Source: Methanobacteriaceae archaeon
GTDB lineage: Archaea > Methanobacteriota > Methanobacteria > Methanobacteriales > Methanobacteriaceae
Assembly (NCBI GenBank): GCA_030693105.1
Contig: JAUYBK010000137.1
Location: 1-17,511, forward strand
Direction: 5' to 3'
DNA: 17,511 nucleotides
Shown here: positions 9,704 through 16,947 of the stretch, piece by piece
How positions within the stretch are numbered: the stretch's first letter is position 1
Layout: each line of letters starts with the position of its first letter
Position numbers and translations under genes: made by a program
Notes under the pieces: model-generated
Told to the model about the DNA's origin: nothing
Seen by the model: the letters and a program-made list of their open reading frames with translations, nothing else
The model's database searches: none

Positions 9704-10990
9704 TTATTCCTCCTTTTCTGGCCACTCAACTTTCTCCAACCTAAAATTACAAAATTCCTCATATCCCACCAACCCCCACTTATCCTGCAACTCCATAAAA
9801 CTATCCGGAACTATTTTACGCCCTAATACCCGTAGAACCGACCCGTCGCTACTACACTCAACTACCACGCCCCAATCCTCTTTCTCAATTTCTGCGTCGA
9901 TCTCAAAAACTGCTCTACCATCCTTTGTAACTAAATGTGGGCCGGCAAATCCGCCCTTCCGCCCTCCTACGCGCAAAATGCCCGTCTTAATTTTGCCCGA
10001 AATCAGCATGTGCGAATCAACGCTCCCCGGGTCATAAACGGAATTAAGGTTCCGAAGAACCCAGCTACCCGCAAAACTACTAAGCTCACGATAGCTCCGA
10101 ATAACAAAACGCTCCATATTCCACTCATGAAAGCGCCACAACATCCGAACCCGCTCCGACAAAGGCCTAAAATGGAGCCAAACGTCATTCCAGCAAAGCA
10201 AATCGGTGGCCCGGAAGCCACCCCACCCGTCAACAAAGCCCTCAACAACAAAAGAATGCTCAATCGACTTCAGCTTATCCGCCAAAGCGCCGTCCAGCTC
10301 CACCTCCCCGCCTTCCGTGCCATAGGCCGAAAACCAGTTGGAGCTCCGATGAATATGAACAAGTTCATAATCTTTATTACTATACAAGTCTTCCTCCAAA
10401 ATAGCCGGAAAACGTATCTTATTCACGCCAGAGGACGGGTAGGCCATCCTAAGGGGGATGCCCAGTGCGGGTGTAACCCCCTCAATTACGGCCCTTGGCG
10501 AGCCTAAGGCAAACGCCAACGCCTCAGCGTCCGGCTGAATGCGAAAAGTAGCCTCCAAAAGAGGCATATTCGCCCCCAATTCAGTCCCAATGGCCTTAAC
10601 ACAGTCCCACATGTCTACTTTGATAAGGCCCTGGGCGCTCAAATTACAAAAAATTCGCTCCGGAGTCGATAACCTACCCCACACTTCGTCGATACGTCCC
10701 TCCGTCACTGCAATATAATACTCCATACACGTAACATCCGGGATTTCCGCTGCCCCCTCCACCACATCGTCCCTCGCCACGCCAATCGGAGCCAAAATTA
10801 GCGCAATCCCATACGGGTCACGCACAAACTTCGCGGCCTCCACGTTCTTAAGAGTCTGCATAGACTCTACCGCCCTAACCACACTAATTAAATAATTTGT
10901 TTTGTAATTAGACGTGCTCAAATTCTTAGGCCTCGTCCTCATTATCTTCTCAGCAGTATCCAAACCATCACGTATTATTTTAATCACCAA
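9704..10990 (-). CDS. divergent ATP-dependent DNA-ligase-like protein, probably degenerate active site
   Basis: The 428-aa product follows the three-part layout of archaeal/viral ATP-dependent DNA ligases. The N-terminal helical DNA-binding domain has LSTPERIFCNLSAQGLIKVDMWDCVKAI (108-135) and PDAEALAFALGS. The nucleotidyltransferase part has KDYELVHIH at 206-214 aligned to KxDGxRxQIH, FVVEGFV (247-253, motif III), ATDLLCW..VWLHFRPLSERVRML (261-284, IIIa), SWVLRNLNSVYDPG (309-322, near IV) and SGKIKTGIL (331-339, V). An OB-like end has GVVVECSSDGSVLRV. Lys206 is present, but the DG after it is YE; the motif III Glu is Phe252; the motif IV Lys is Arg313; the SRxG Arg is Ala222. The fold assignment is by eye. 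It may be inactive, structural, or regulatory. The start TTG (10990) or GTG (10987) has no SD and lies about 25 nt from a TATA box, suggesting a leaderless message. Confidence 0.6.
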   Translation of the reverse strand: MVIKIIRDGLDTAEKIMRTRPKNLSTSNYKTNYLISVVRAVESMQTLKNVEAAKFVRDPYGIALILAPIGVARDDVVEGAAEIPDVTCMEYYIAVTEGRIDEVWGRLSTPERIFCNLSAQGLIKVDMWDCVKAIGTELGANMPLLEATFRIQPDAEALAFALGSPRAVIEGVTPALGIPLRMAYPSSGVNKIRFPAILEEDLYSNKDYELVHIHRSSNWFSAYGTEGGEVELDGALADKLKSIEHSFVVEGFVDGWGGFRATDLLCWNDVWLHFRPLSERVRMLWRFHEWNMERFVIRSYRELSSFAGSWVLRNLNSVYDPGSVDSHMLISGKIKTGILRVGGRKGGFAGPHLVTKDGRAVFEIDAEIEKEDWGVVVECSSDGSVLRVLGRKIVPDSFMELQDKWGLVGYEEFCNFRLEKVEWPEKEE

Positions 10991-11008
10991 CTATATCTTG
11001 TCTTGTTA

Positions 11009-11022
11009 TGCTATTTAAACGT
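11009..11022 (-). promoter_or_regulatory. TATA box for the ligase-like gene, leaderless arrangement
   Basis: Minus strand GGGGGAAACGTTTAAATAGC: purine-rich BRE then TTTAAATA at about 11012-11019. The expected transcription start, about 25 nt downstream, falls at the TTG/GTG start codons near 10990. A second TATA (GTTTATATAG, about 11040-11048) lies further upstream and resembles the class A box. Confidence 0.55.
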
Positions 11023-11053
11023 TTCCCCCAAAACTTCTACTATATAAACTTAT

Positions 11054-11068
11054 CGAAAGGTTTAAATA
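11054..11068 (+). promoter_or_regulatory. plus-strand TATA box with BRE
   Basis: CGAAAGGTTTAAATA is a textbook archaeal BRE/TATA. No gene starts at the expected distance apart from a five-codon frame (11092-11109), so it probably adds a longer-leader transcript of the terminase operon. Confidence 0.5.
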
Positions 11069-11103
11069 CCATAATAATATTAAAATACTACATGGCAATA
11101 TTA

Positions 11104-11117
11104 CCATAATATTATGG
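11104..11117. promoter_or_regulatory. 14-bp perfect palindrome in the divergent promoter region
   Basis: CCATAATATTATGG is fully symmetric and lies between the two plus-strand TATA boxes, with the related half CCATAATAATATT at 11069-11081. It is a candidate operator controlling the terminase operon and perhaps the divergent ligase-like unit. Confidence 0.45.
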
Positions 11118-11134
11118 CGGTGGAAAGGGGCATA

Positions 11135-11150
11135 CCGACACCTTTAAATA
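11135..11150 (+). promoter_or_regulatory. promoter of the terminase operon
   Basis: CCGACACCTTTAAATA gives a TATA box at 11143-11150. A start of transcription about 25 nt later leaves a 20-25 nt leader containing AGGGAG before the ATG at 11197. Confidence 0.6.
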
Positions 11151-11196
11151 GCCCCAACACCTCATAACTCACATTTACTCGTAAATAGGGAGAAAC

Positions 11197-12690
11197 ATGG
11201 CAGAAACCGGGATCGTAACAGAGCTAGAAAGACAACAGTTCATGAAAAATTGTCAAAATGATGCTGCTTTCTTCGCCCAAAACGTTTTAAACGACGAATA
11301 CGGCGAGCCATACGTCCTCGAAGACTTCCAGAAAACATATTTACGGTGCCCCGCAAAAAAGAAAGTTTTATTTTGGGCACGAAGGCTATCTAAGTCACTA
11401 ATGATCAAGATGGAGATACTACACAAAACTACATTCAACCGCGCTTTTAAAGCAATGGTCGTGTCGCCATCATGGGACCAGTCCATACAATTCGGAGAAG
11501 ACATCCAAGACATCTTGGCCGCAACCCCCATGCTCGAATCGATGTATGACAGCACAAAAACGACTAAGATGAAGCTGAAAAATAACAGTCGCTACTACCT
11601 CGTCAGTGCCGGTCGGGGAGGAGTTAGCCAAATCGGTAAAGGAGTTCGATACCTTGCCTTCGACGAAACACAACAAATCCCAGACTCCACCTTCGTCTAC
11701 CTAAGGCCAACCCTGCTCGGACAAAAAAAGGGGACAGACAAGTACCTCGTCTACGCCGGGACCCCACTCGGAAGAATAGGGCAATTCTACGACACCTATA
11801 ACAAAGGAAAATACTACATCTCCCTGGACGGCGTATACGAAGGCGATACCAGCCAAGACTATATCGTTTTCGAAAGACCCACCGCAATCCTCAACGAAAG
11901 AGGAGAAGTAATTGGAACAGGAACCGACCGGGTCTCCGCCGAAGAAATGATAAACGAAATGAGAGAGCTCCCAAGAACGGGGTTCCTACGAGAATACTGC
12001 TTACAATTCTTAGACCAAATAGGCGAAGTCTTCCCCAGAACAATAATAGACTCCGTCGTAAACTACGACGCCGAAATCGTTTACACCACGGACGCCAAAT
12101 GTGTTATGGGGCTCGACCTCGGAAAACAACGATACAATTCAGTATTAACAATTGGTGAATTAGTACCAAAAGGGATAAAAGTAATAAACGTTGTAGAGTT
12201 CGACCTTGGGCAAGACTACCACGATATTATAGACCAGGTCGATAACATAATACACGACTACCCTGGGACACTCGACTTGCGCGTAGACGAAACCGGTGTA
12301 GGTAAAGGAGTTATAGAAATTATTGAACGAAAACTACAACACCACAAAAACCTCGACGTGACCGGCTTCGACTTCTCCGGGCCAAAAAAGAAAAAAGAAC
12401 TCGTAGAGGCCGGGGTGACCGAAATGGAACAAGGCAAAGTTGAATTAGTTTATAACCAAAAAATGATTAGCGAAATGCTTGAATTCAGAAGAGAAATTAC
12501 CGACAAACAAAACATTATCTACCGGAAGCCCCAGGGGGGTTCCGACGATTATGTTGACTCATTATTATTATGTCTCTTATCGGCAAGAGATTACCATGAT
12601 TGGACAGGGGAAGCTGGAGTACTAATAGGCTCCGGAACTCAAATTATGAATAGATATTATAAAAAGGTTACTAGGATGGTTATGTCATGA
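11197..12690 (+). CDS. terL: terminase large subunit
   Basis: The 497-aa DNA-packaging motor of tailed viruses, which pumps DNA through the portal by ATP hydrolysis and cuts the concatemer. ATPase domain: a variant Walker A, ARRLSKS (61-67, Lys66); Walker B LAFDE (153-157, with catalytic Glu157); coupling motif YAGTPLG (186-192). RNase H-like nuclease domain: GLDLGK (Asp307), RVDETG (Asp364) and GSDDYVDS (Asp450/451, Asp454), the expected three acidic sites. The length is usual for the family. The start has AGGGAG about 5 nt upstream and a TATA box at 11143. The stop overlaps the portal start as ATGA. No small-terminase gene is recognisable next to it. The Walker A lacks the usual Gly before Lys, a known kind of variation in terminases. 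Confidence 0.95.
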   Translation: MAETGIVTELERQQFMKNCQNDAAFFAQNVLNDEYGEPYVLEDFQKTYLRCPAKKKVLFWARRLSKSLMIKMEILHKTTFNRAFKAMVVSPSWDQSIQFGEDIQDILAATPMLESMYDSTKTTKMKLKNNSRYYLVSAGRGGVSQIGKGVRYLAFDETQQIPDSTFVYLRPTLLGQKKGTDKYLVYAGTPLGRIGQFYDTYNKGKYYISLDGVYEGDTSQDYIVFERPTAILNERGEVIGTGTDRVSAEEMINEMRELPRTGFLREYCLQFLDQIGEVFPRTIIDSVVNYDAEIVYTTDAKCVMGLDLGKQRYNSVLTIGELVPKGIKVINVVEFDLGQDYHDIIDQVDNIIHDYPGTLDLRVDETGVGKGVIEIIERKLQHHKNLDVTGFDFSGPKKKKELVEAGVTEMEQGKVELVYNQKMISEMLEFRREITDKQNIIYRKPQGGSDDYVDSLLLCLLSARDYHDWTGEAGVLIGSGTQIMNRYYKKVTRMVMS

Positions 12691-14003
12691 AAATTGGACG
12701 CTTAGAAATTAAATTGGGGGCAGGTCAAAATCCGGCACCCGCAACTACACAAGAAAGAGCATCGGGGAAGGTAGAAGAATACTACGAGATTGCCCCCAAG
12801 GCCTTTTCAACCTATAAAACGGTTGTTGGAGATACATCAATAACATACGATGTTCTCGAAGGTCTTTACCGGAAAACAATAATGCGCAAAGTCATTGATA
12901 AATTATCTGGCGACGCTACGCGATTAGGATACATTGCAGTAAACTGTGTCGATATCCACGAGAAACCAAACGACGCAGCTACCAAAATAGCCGTCGAAGT
13001 TACCCGACTAATCAATAGGCGGCTACTACGAGGCGTCTATCGAGATATGCTTCTATACGGAGATGCATTCCTCTACAAGAAAAAAGGAACCCCAATCAAC
13101 GGGACAATAAGCACCAACGATATTTACGGGATAAACCCGCGATACATGGAGCCGGACGTAGTCGACCAAAAACTCAACGGGTGGAAATATGCTTCCCCCA
13201 AAGGCCAGCAAATCCCACTAAGCCTCGAAGAAGTAATACACCTGCCCAACAACCCACTAACCGGACAACTCTTCGGGAACTCCGTTTTCGAGCCCGTCCT
13301 CCAAACCTTAAACCTTATACTAAACTCGCAGCTAAACTCTGCGCTAATTATAGATAAATATGCCGTCCCCATCGTACACTGGCAGCTCGACTCGAAACAT
13401 CCTACCAGAAAAACCCCAATCCCAGAAATAATGAAGTTTATTGGTGGAATGGGCAAAATGGGGGTTGGTTCAGACTTTGTTAGCGACTCGTCCGTAAGTA
13501 CCAGCGTCATAGGTTCCGGAGAAAAAATGATCGATTTCACTCCCATGCTAGAAAAGTTAGATTCCTATTTCTTCGCGACAACCGGAGTCCCCAGCCAATT
13601 ACTCGGTTTCAGAGCAGATAACCTAAGCGCAATAACAAGGCAACTACAAACATATTACGATAACATCTTCGACATGCAAGAAAACGTTGCAGACTATCTA
13701 ATTAATGACCTATACTGGCCGGAAATGACTACAGGAAACGTAAGTAATTTATCAAAGATTTATTTCAGCTACCCCAAACCAATGGTAGAACAAGAATCAA
13801 GAATTGCTACATGGATTAAATCAATGGGTGAGGCTGGGATTATAACCAAAAAAGAAGGAAGAGCAGCACTTGGTTACACCGGAGAACCACCAGCAGCTCC
13901 AGAAATCTTCCCTCCAGGGGCGGAAGAACCTCCAGGCGTTGATGGCCCTGACATAGATAAGAAACAGAATCAACAAACCCCGCCCGGAGTGCAGCAAAAG
14001 TGA
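12687..14003 (+). CDS. portal protein
   Basis: The 438-aa product has the features of phage portal proteins, which form the dodecameric ring at the capsid vertex. The N-terminal part contains VLEGLYRKTIMRKVIDKLSGDATRLG (about 55-80), RRLLRGVYRDMLLYGDAFLYKK (typical of the portal wing/stem), and PRYMEPDVVD. Then come EEVIHLPNNPLTGQLFGNSVFEPVLQTLNLIL (about 180-212), IDFTPMLEKLDSYFFATTGVPSQLLGFRADNLSAITRQLQTYYDNI (a portal hallmark region at about 285-332), and a Pro/Gly-rich tail (about 395-438). Position directly after the terminase is the classic order. It overlaps the terminase stop (ATGA) and its own stop overlaps the next start (GTGA). No head-maturation protease follows; glycan genes do instead, which is unusual. 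Confidence 0.9.
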   Translation: MKIGRLEIKLGAGQNPAPATTQERASGKVEEYYEIAPKAFSTYKTVVGDTSITYDVLEGLYRKTIMRKVIDKLSGDATRLGYIAVNCVDIHEKPNDAATKIAVEVTRLINRRLLRGVYRDMLLYGDAFLYKKKGTPINGTISTNDIYGINPRYMEPDVVDQKLNGWKYASPKGQQIPLSLEEVIHLPNNPLTGQLFGNSVFEPVLQTLNLILNSQLNSALIIDKYAVPIVHWQLDSKHPTRKTPIPEIMKFIGGMGKMGVGSDFVSDSSVSTSVIGSGEKMIDFTPMLEKLDSYFFATTGVPSQLLGFRADNLSAITRQLQTYYDNIFDMQENVADYLINDLYWPEMTTGNVSNLSKIYFSYPKPMVEQESRIATWIKSMGEAGIITKKEGRAALGYTGEPPAAPEIFPPGAEEPPGVDGPDIDKKQNQQTPPGVQQK

Positions 14004-15313
14004 AGATACCGAAAACCTTTCATCAAGTTTGGACATCATTAGGTGGGGAAGGAGATCCAGGGAGAATGCCCTCTGATTATAGGTATTATCAGAACACATG
14101 GAGAAAAAAACATCCAAACTGGGTACACATAGAATGGGGAGACAAAGATTTGTTCCCTTTAATTAATCAAGAAGCATATGATAATTCAACAACCTTTGCA
14201 GCCCGTTCCGACATACTTAGATTAGAAATAATATATAAGTATGGTGGCGTCTATGTTGATACCGATTTTGAGTGTTATAAAAATGTTGAGCCGCTCATAC
14301 ACAACACGGACTGCTTTATAGGCTGTGAATCAGAAGGAGTAATGACAAACGCACTTTTTGGAGCAGTTAAAGAACACCCCACAATAAAGAAGTTAATCGA
14401 TGCCGTCCCCGAAAGTTTAAATACATATACACACTATCCCCCAAATATTACGACCGGTCCCGCGTTTTGGACTAGAACATTAGAGTATGACGAAATAACA
14501 ATGTTCCCCCCAAAATATTTCTACCCTGTAGGCCCAGGAATACAAAGCCACAGAGACCAAGGGCGAGCATATCCGGACGCCTATGCGAACCACCATTGGG
14601 GAGGAAGCTGGACAAACTCAGAAACACAAGCCCTGTGGGCCAACTTTCAGCCAGAGTGGGAGGCCCTCTTAAAAAAGAAAGCCAACTCTCCCAACACAAA
14701 GGTTCATCCTCATGGGATCGAAAAAATATTCCATACAATCTGGATCGGAGGCGACCTTTTCCCCGAAGAATTCAGGCACTATCGCCAAACCTGGCTTAAA
14801 CATCACCCTGACTGGACAATGATTTTTTGGGACGATGAAAATCTTCCAGTTAACTCTTTCTTTAATGAAAAATTATACAACAAGACCAAAGGATTGTCGT
14901 CAAAAGCCGATATTGCTCAATATGAATTATTATATAAATATGGTGGAGTGTATATTGATGCAGACTTCGAATGTTACAAAAACATAGAACCATTAATCCA
15001 GGATTGTAATGCCTGGGGATGTGGGGAAATGGATAGCATAATTAGCACAGGGATATTGGGGTTTAAAAAGGGGCACCCTATGTTACGAAAGATAATGAAA
15101 AATTTTGCCCCACATATGAAGAAGTATAAACATGAACCAGCAGACGTTACTACGGGGCCAATTTTCCTTACGGAAACAATCGGGGTAGACGCTATTAAAA
15201 TGCTTCCGAGAGAATATTTTTATCCATATAGCTATTATGAGCAACATAAGAAGGGGAATATTTTCCCAGACGCGTATGCTGCTCACCATTGGGCGGCCAG
15301 TTGGATAAAATAA
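14000..15313 (+). CDS. tandem GT32-like (DXD) glycosyltransferase, two domains
   Basis: The 437-aa protein holds two copies of the 'glycosyltransferase sugar-binding region containing DXD' fold (GT32, Och1-like). Copy 1 (about 1-205): IPKTFHQVWTSLGG, AARSDILRLEIIYKYGGVYVDTDFE with Asp87-x-Asp89, and YANHHWGGSW (195-204). Copy 2 (about 238-437): IEKIFHTIWIGG, SKADIAQYELLYKYGGVYIDADFE with Asp320-x-Asp322, and YAAHHWAASW (426-435). Both keep the DXD metal/nucleotide-sugar site, so both may be active. The halves are clearly homologous but diverged, so the duplication is not recent. A linker rich in Lys and Pro joins them. The start is GTG, overlapping the portal stop, with GGAGTG upstream. It likely transfers sugars to a virion or host-derived acceptor; the acceptor is unknown. 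Confidence 0.85.
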   Translation: MKIPKTFHQVWTSLGGEGDPGRMPSDYRYYQNTWRKKHPNWVHIEWGDKDLFPLINQEAYDNSTTFAARSDILRLEIIYKYGGVYVDTDFECYKNVEPLIHNTDCFIGCESEGVMTNALFGAVKEHPTIKKLIDAVPESLNTYTHYPPNITTGPAFWTRTLEYDEITMFPPKYFYPVGPGIQSHRDQGRAYPDAYANHHWGGSWTNSETQALWANFQPEWEALLKKKANSPNTKVHPHGIEKIFHTIWIGGDLFPEEFRHYRQTWLKHHPDWTMIFWDDENLPVNSFFNEKLYNKTKGLSSKADIAQYELLYKYGGVYIDADFECYKNIEPLIQDCNAWGCGEMDSIISTGILGFKKGHPMLRKIMKNFAPHMKKYKHEPADVTTGPIFLTETIGVDAIKMLPREYFYPYSYYEQHKKGNIFPDAYAAHHWAASWIK

Positions 15314-15328
15314 GTGTGGAGGTTCATT

Positions 15329-15991
15329 GTGAAAAACATAAGTATTATCTTACCCTACAAGTCGGACAACGGACAGCACGATATAAACTTTAACTATGTT
15401 TTTAATAGGCTAAAAGAAGACTTCCCTAAAGGTGAAATAATAGTTGGTGAAGATAGCCCCGGAAATTCATCATTTAACCGAAGTAGGGCCATTAATAGTG
15501 GGGTAAAAAAGTCGAGCAACGACATTATAATGATTCATGACGTCGACATAATTCTCCCCAAAGAAAATGTAAAACAAGGCATAAACTCTTTAAAAACTTA
15601 TCCCATGATCTTTCCTTTTTGGCATTTTTGGCATTTACCAAAAACATTATCCCACAAAATTATTGCAGGAATGAAGTTTGATTATCACAAACTTTTAGAA
15701 TATAATCTTCAAGAAGTTCACCCAGGCGGAACCAATGGGGGAGGCGCACAAATCATTATGAAGGATGCCTTTAATAGTATTGGGGGATATGATGAACGAT
15801 TTGTTGGATGGGGTTGGGAAGACGTTTTATTCAATTTTAAAATGAAAGAAAAATACAAACCTGATGGCGAAAGTGACTGGGGGAAATGGCTTCCAAACAA
15901 GAATTTATTCCACTTATGGCACCCCCCAGCCCCCAAAAATATGGGAAACAAAGATCTCTACGACAAGCTTATCGAGGAATATTACAAATGA
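15329..15991 (+). CDS. GT2/GT7-like glycosyltransferase (galactosyltransferase C-terminal motif)
   Basis: The 220-aa GT-A fold enzyme begins with KNISIILPYKSDNG (a nucleotide-binding strand), followed by the conserved RSRAINSGVK (51-60). It carries the metal-binding DVD at 71-73 in IMIHDVDII, and ends with GGYDERFVGWGWEDVLF (152-168), the Glyco_transf_7C signature. A His-containing strand LFHLWHPP (193-200) may complete the metal site. It is shorter than typical GT2 enzymes, being only the catalytic core. I choose the GTG at 15329, because GGAGGT lies five bases upstream. An in-frame GTG at 15314, immediately after the previous stop, would lie before that SD. It is the second glycan gene in the operon and is related to the partial gene at 16919. 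Confidence 0.85.
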   Translation: MKNISIILPYKSDNGQHDINFNYVFNRLKEDFPKGEIIVGEDSPGNSSFNRSRAINSGVKKSSNDIIMIHDVDIILPKENVKQGINSLKTYPMIFPFWHFWHLPKTLSHKIIAGMKFDYHKLLEYNLQEVHPGGTNGGGAQIIMKDAFNSIGGYDERFVGWGWEDVLFNFKMKEKYKPDGESDWGKWLPNKNLFHLWHPPAPKNMGNKDLYDKLIEEYYK

Positions 15992-16947
15992 AATTTAAAC
16001 TACAATATCAAGATATAATTATAAATAATAAGCTAATCCGAAAGGGCGATAGAGATTGTGATAGGCGTTATTCGGCCATGAAACCATTTTTAGAACGCTA
16101 TAAACAAGATGGCCATTTTAATGTATTAGATTTTGGGGCTAATTGCGGATATTATACTTGGATGATAAAACAAGATTACCCAAATGCTCAAATAACAATG
16201 GTTGAAGGAAAAGAAATAATAAAAGATATATACGAATTAAATAACCAAGTTAAAGGGGTAAAATTAATAAATGAGTTTATACATCTAAATGAATTGAAGG
16301 AAATGGCGAAAACCAAACACTACGACCTTATACTGCTACTGAGCGTTTTACATCATTTTAACGAAGATGTCTTAGACGACTTAATAGATACATTTATACA
16401 AATGGGCACAACAGTATTGTTTGAAATAGATGAACCAGATCACCCTAACTATAGAAGATTGGAAAAGCCCGTGTATGAAGCTGTAATGAAAAAAAAACCA
16501 ATACAAATAAATACATGGATAGATCTCGAAAGGCCAATGTATTATTATAGTAAGGATGAAATAGTTTTTAACACCCATGTAGAATCAGGAATGAATTTGG
16601 CCAACCAGCATACTTGGATGATAAATAACCAATTTGGGTGGTTTGGGCATACAAACCTCTATCCAGGAACATTAAATTTACGTTCCCAAAGACCAATTAA
16701 CTTTTGCAAAAATCAGGCAGTAAAAGTAGCTATGGGTTATTTTATATTGCCCGCTTATTTAAACGGTTATCCTATATTTAGCATGATGAAAGATTTTTCT
16801 CCAAACTCTACTTTTATAGAAATATTATCCCCTAAAAAATTAAGACAAAAATTTTATTTAATGGACTCAGATCCAGTAACATTATCTTTTAAAAAAGATT
16901 TTATACGTGAGGGAAGAAATGGGTATCTCAATTGTAATATTATATGA
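15988..16947 (+). CDS. SAM methyltransferase fused to an archaeal riboflavin-kinase-like domain
   Basis: The 319-aa protein appears to have two domains. Residues about 20-190 are a class I methyltransferase: motif I VLDFGANCGYYTW (46-58), acidic end of strand 2 MVEG (71-74), and ILLLSVLHHF (115-124). Residues about 192-302 resemble the archaeal CTP-dependent riboflavin kinase (DUF120/RibK, cradle-loop barrel): FNTHVESGM at the N-terminal strand, NLYPGTLNLR (223-232) like its PYxGTLNL signature, and IEILSPKKLRQKFYLMDSD (277-295) like EIIAPxxLRxxxxLxDGD. The glycine-rich GxGEG loop of RibK is replaced by GMNLAN, so CTP or flavin use is uncertain. The ATG overlaps the previous stop (ATGA), with GAGGA upstream. 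In this gene context it may methylate a sugar, or modify one with a nucleotide-derived group. The fusion is the unusual part. Confidence 0.7.
   Translation: MKFKLQYQDIIINNKLIRKGDRDCDRRYSAMKPFLERYKQDGHFNVLDFGANCGYYTWMIKQDYPNAQITMVEGKEIIKDIYELNNQVKGVKLINEFIHLNELKEMAKTKHYDLILLLSVLHHFNEDVLDDLIDTFIQMGTTVLFEIDEPDHPNYRRLEKPVYEAVMKKKPIQINTWIDLERPMYYYSKDEIVFNTHVESGMNLANQHTWMINNQFGWFGHTNLYPGTLNLRSQRPINFCKNQAVKVAMGYFILPAYLNGYPIFSMMKDFSPNSTFIEILSPKKLRQKFYLMDSDPVTLSFKKDFIREGRNGYLNCNII

Noticed and set aside
9510..10507. Long plus-strand frames opposite the ligase-like gene (9510-10037 and 9935-10507)
   Set aside because: They are antisense shadows in less AT-rich DNA, without promoters or SD. The minus-strand frame shows ligase motifs.
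11092..11109. Five-codon frame MAILP at the expected distance from a plus-strand TATA box
   Set aside because: Too short to support; the position is easily explained by chance.
11253..11887. Minus-strand frames opposite the terminase
   Set aside because: The terminase reading is certain and these translations are low-complexity Arg/Ser-rich.
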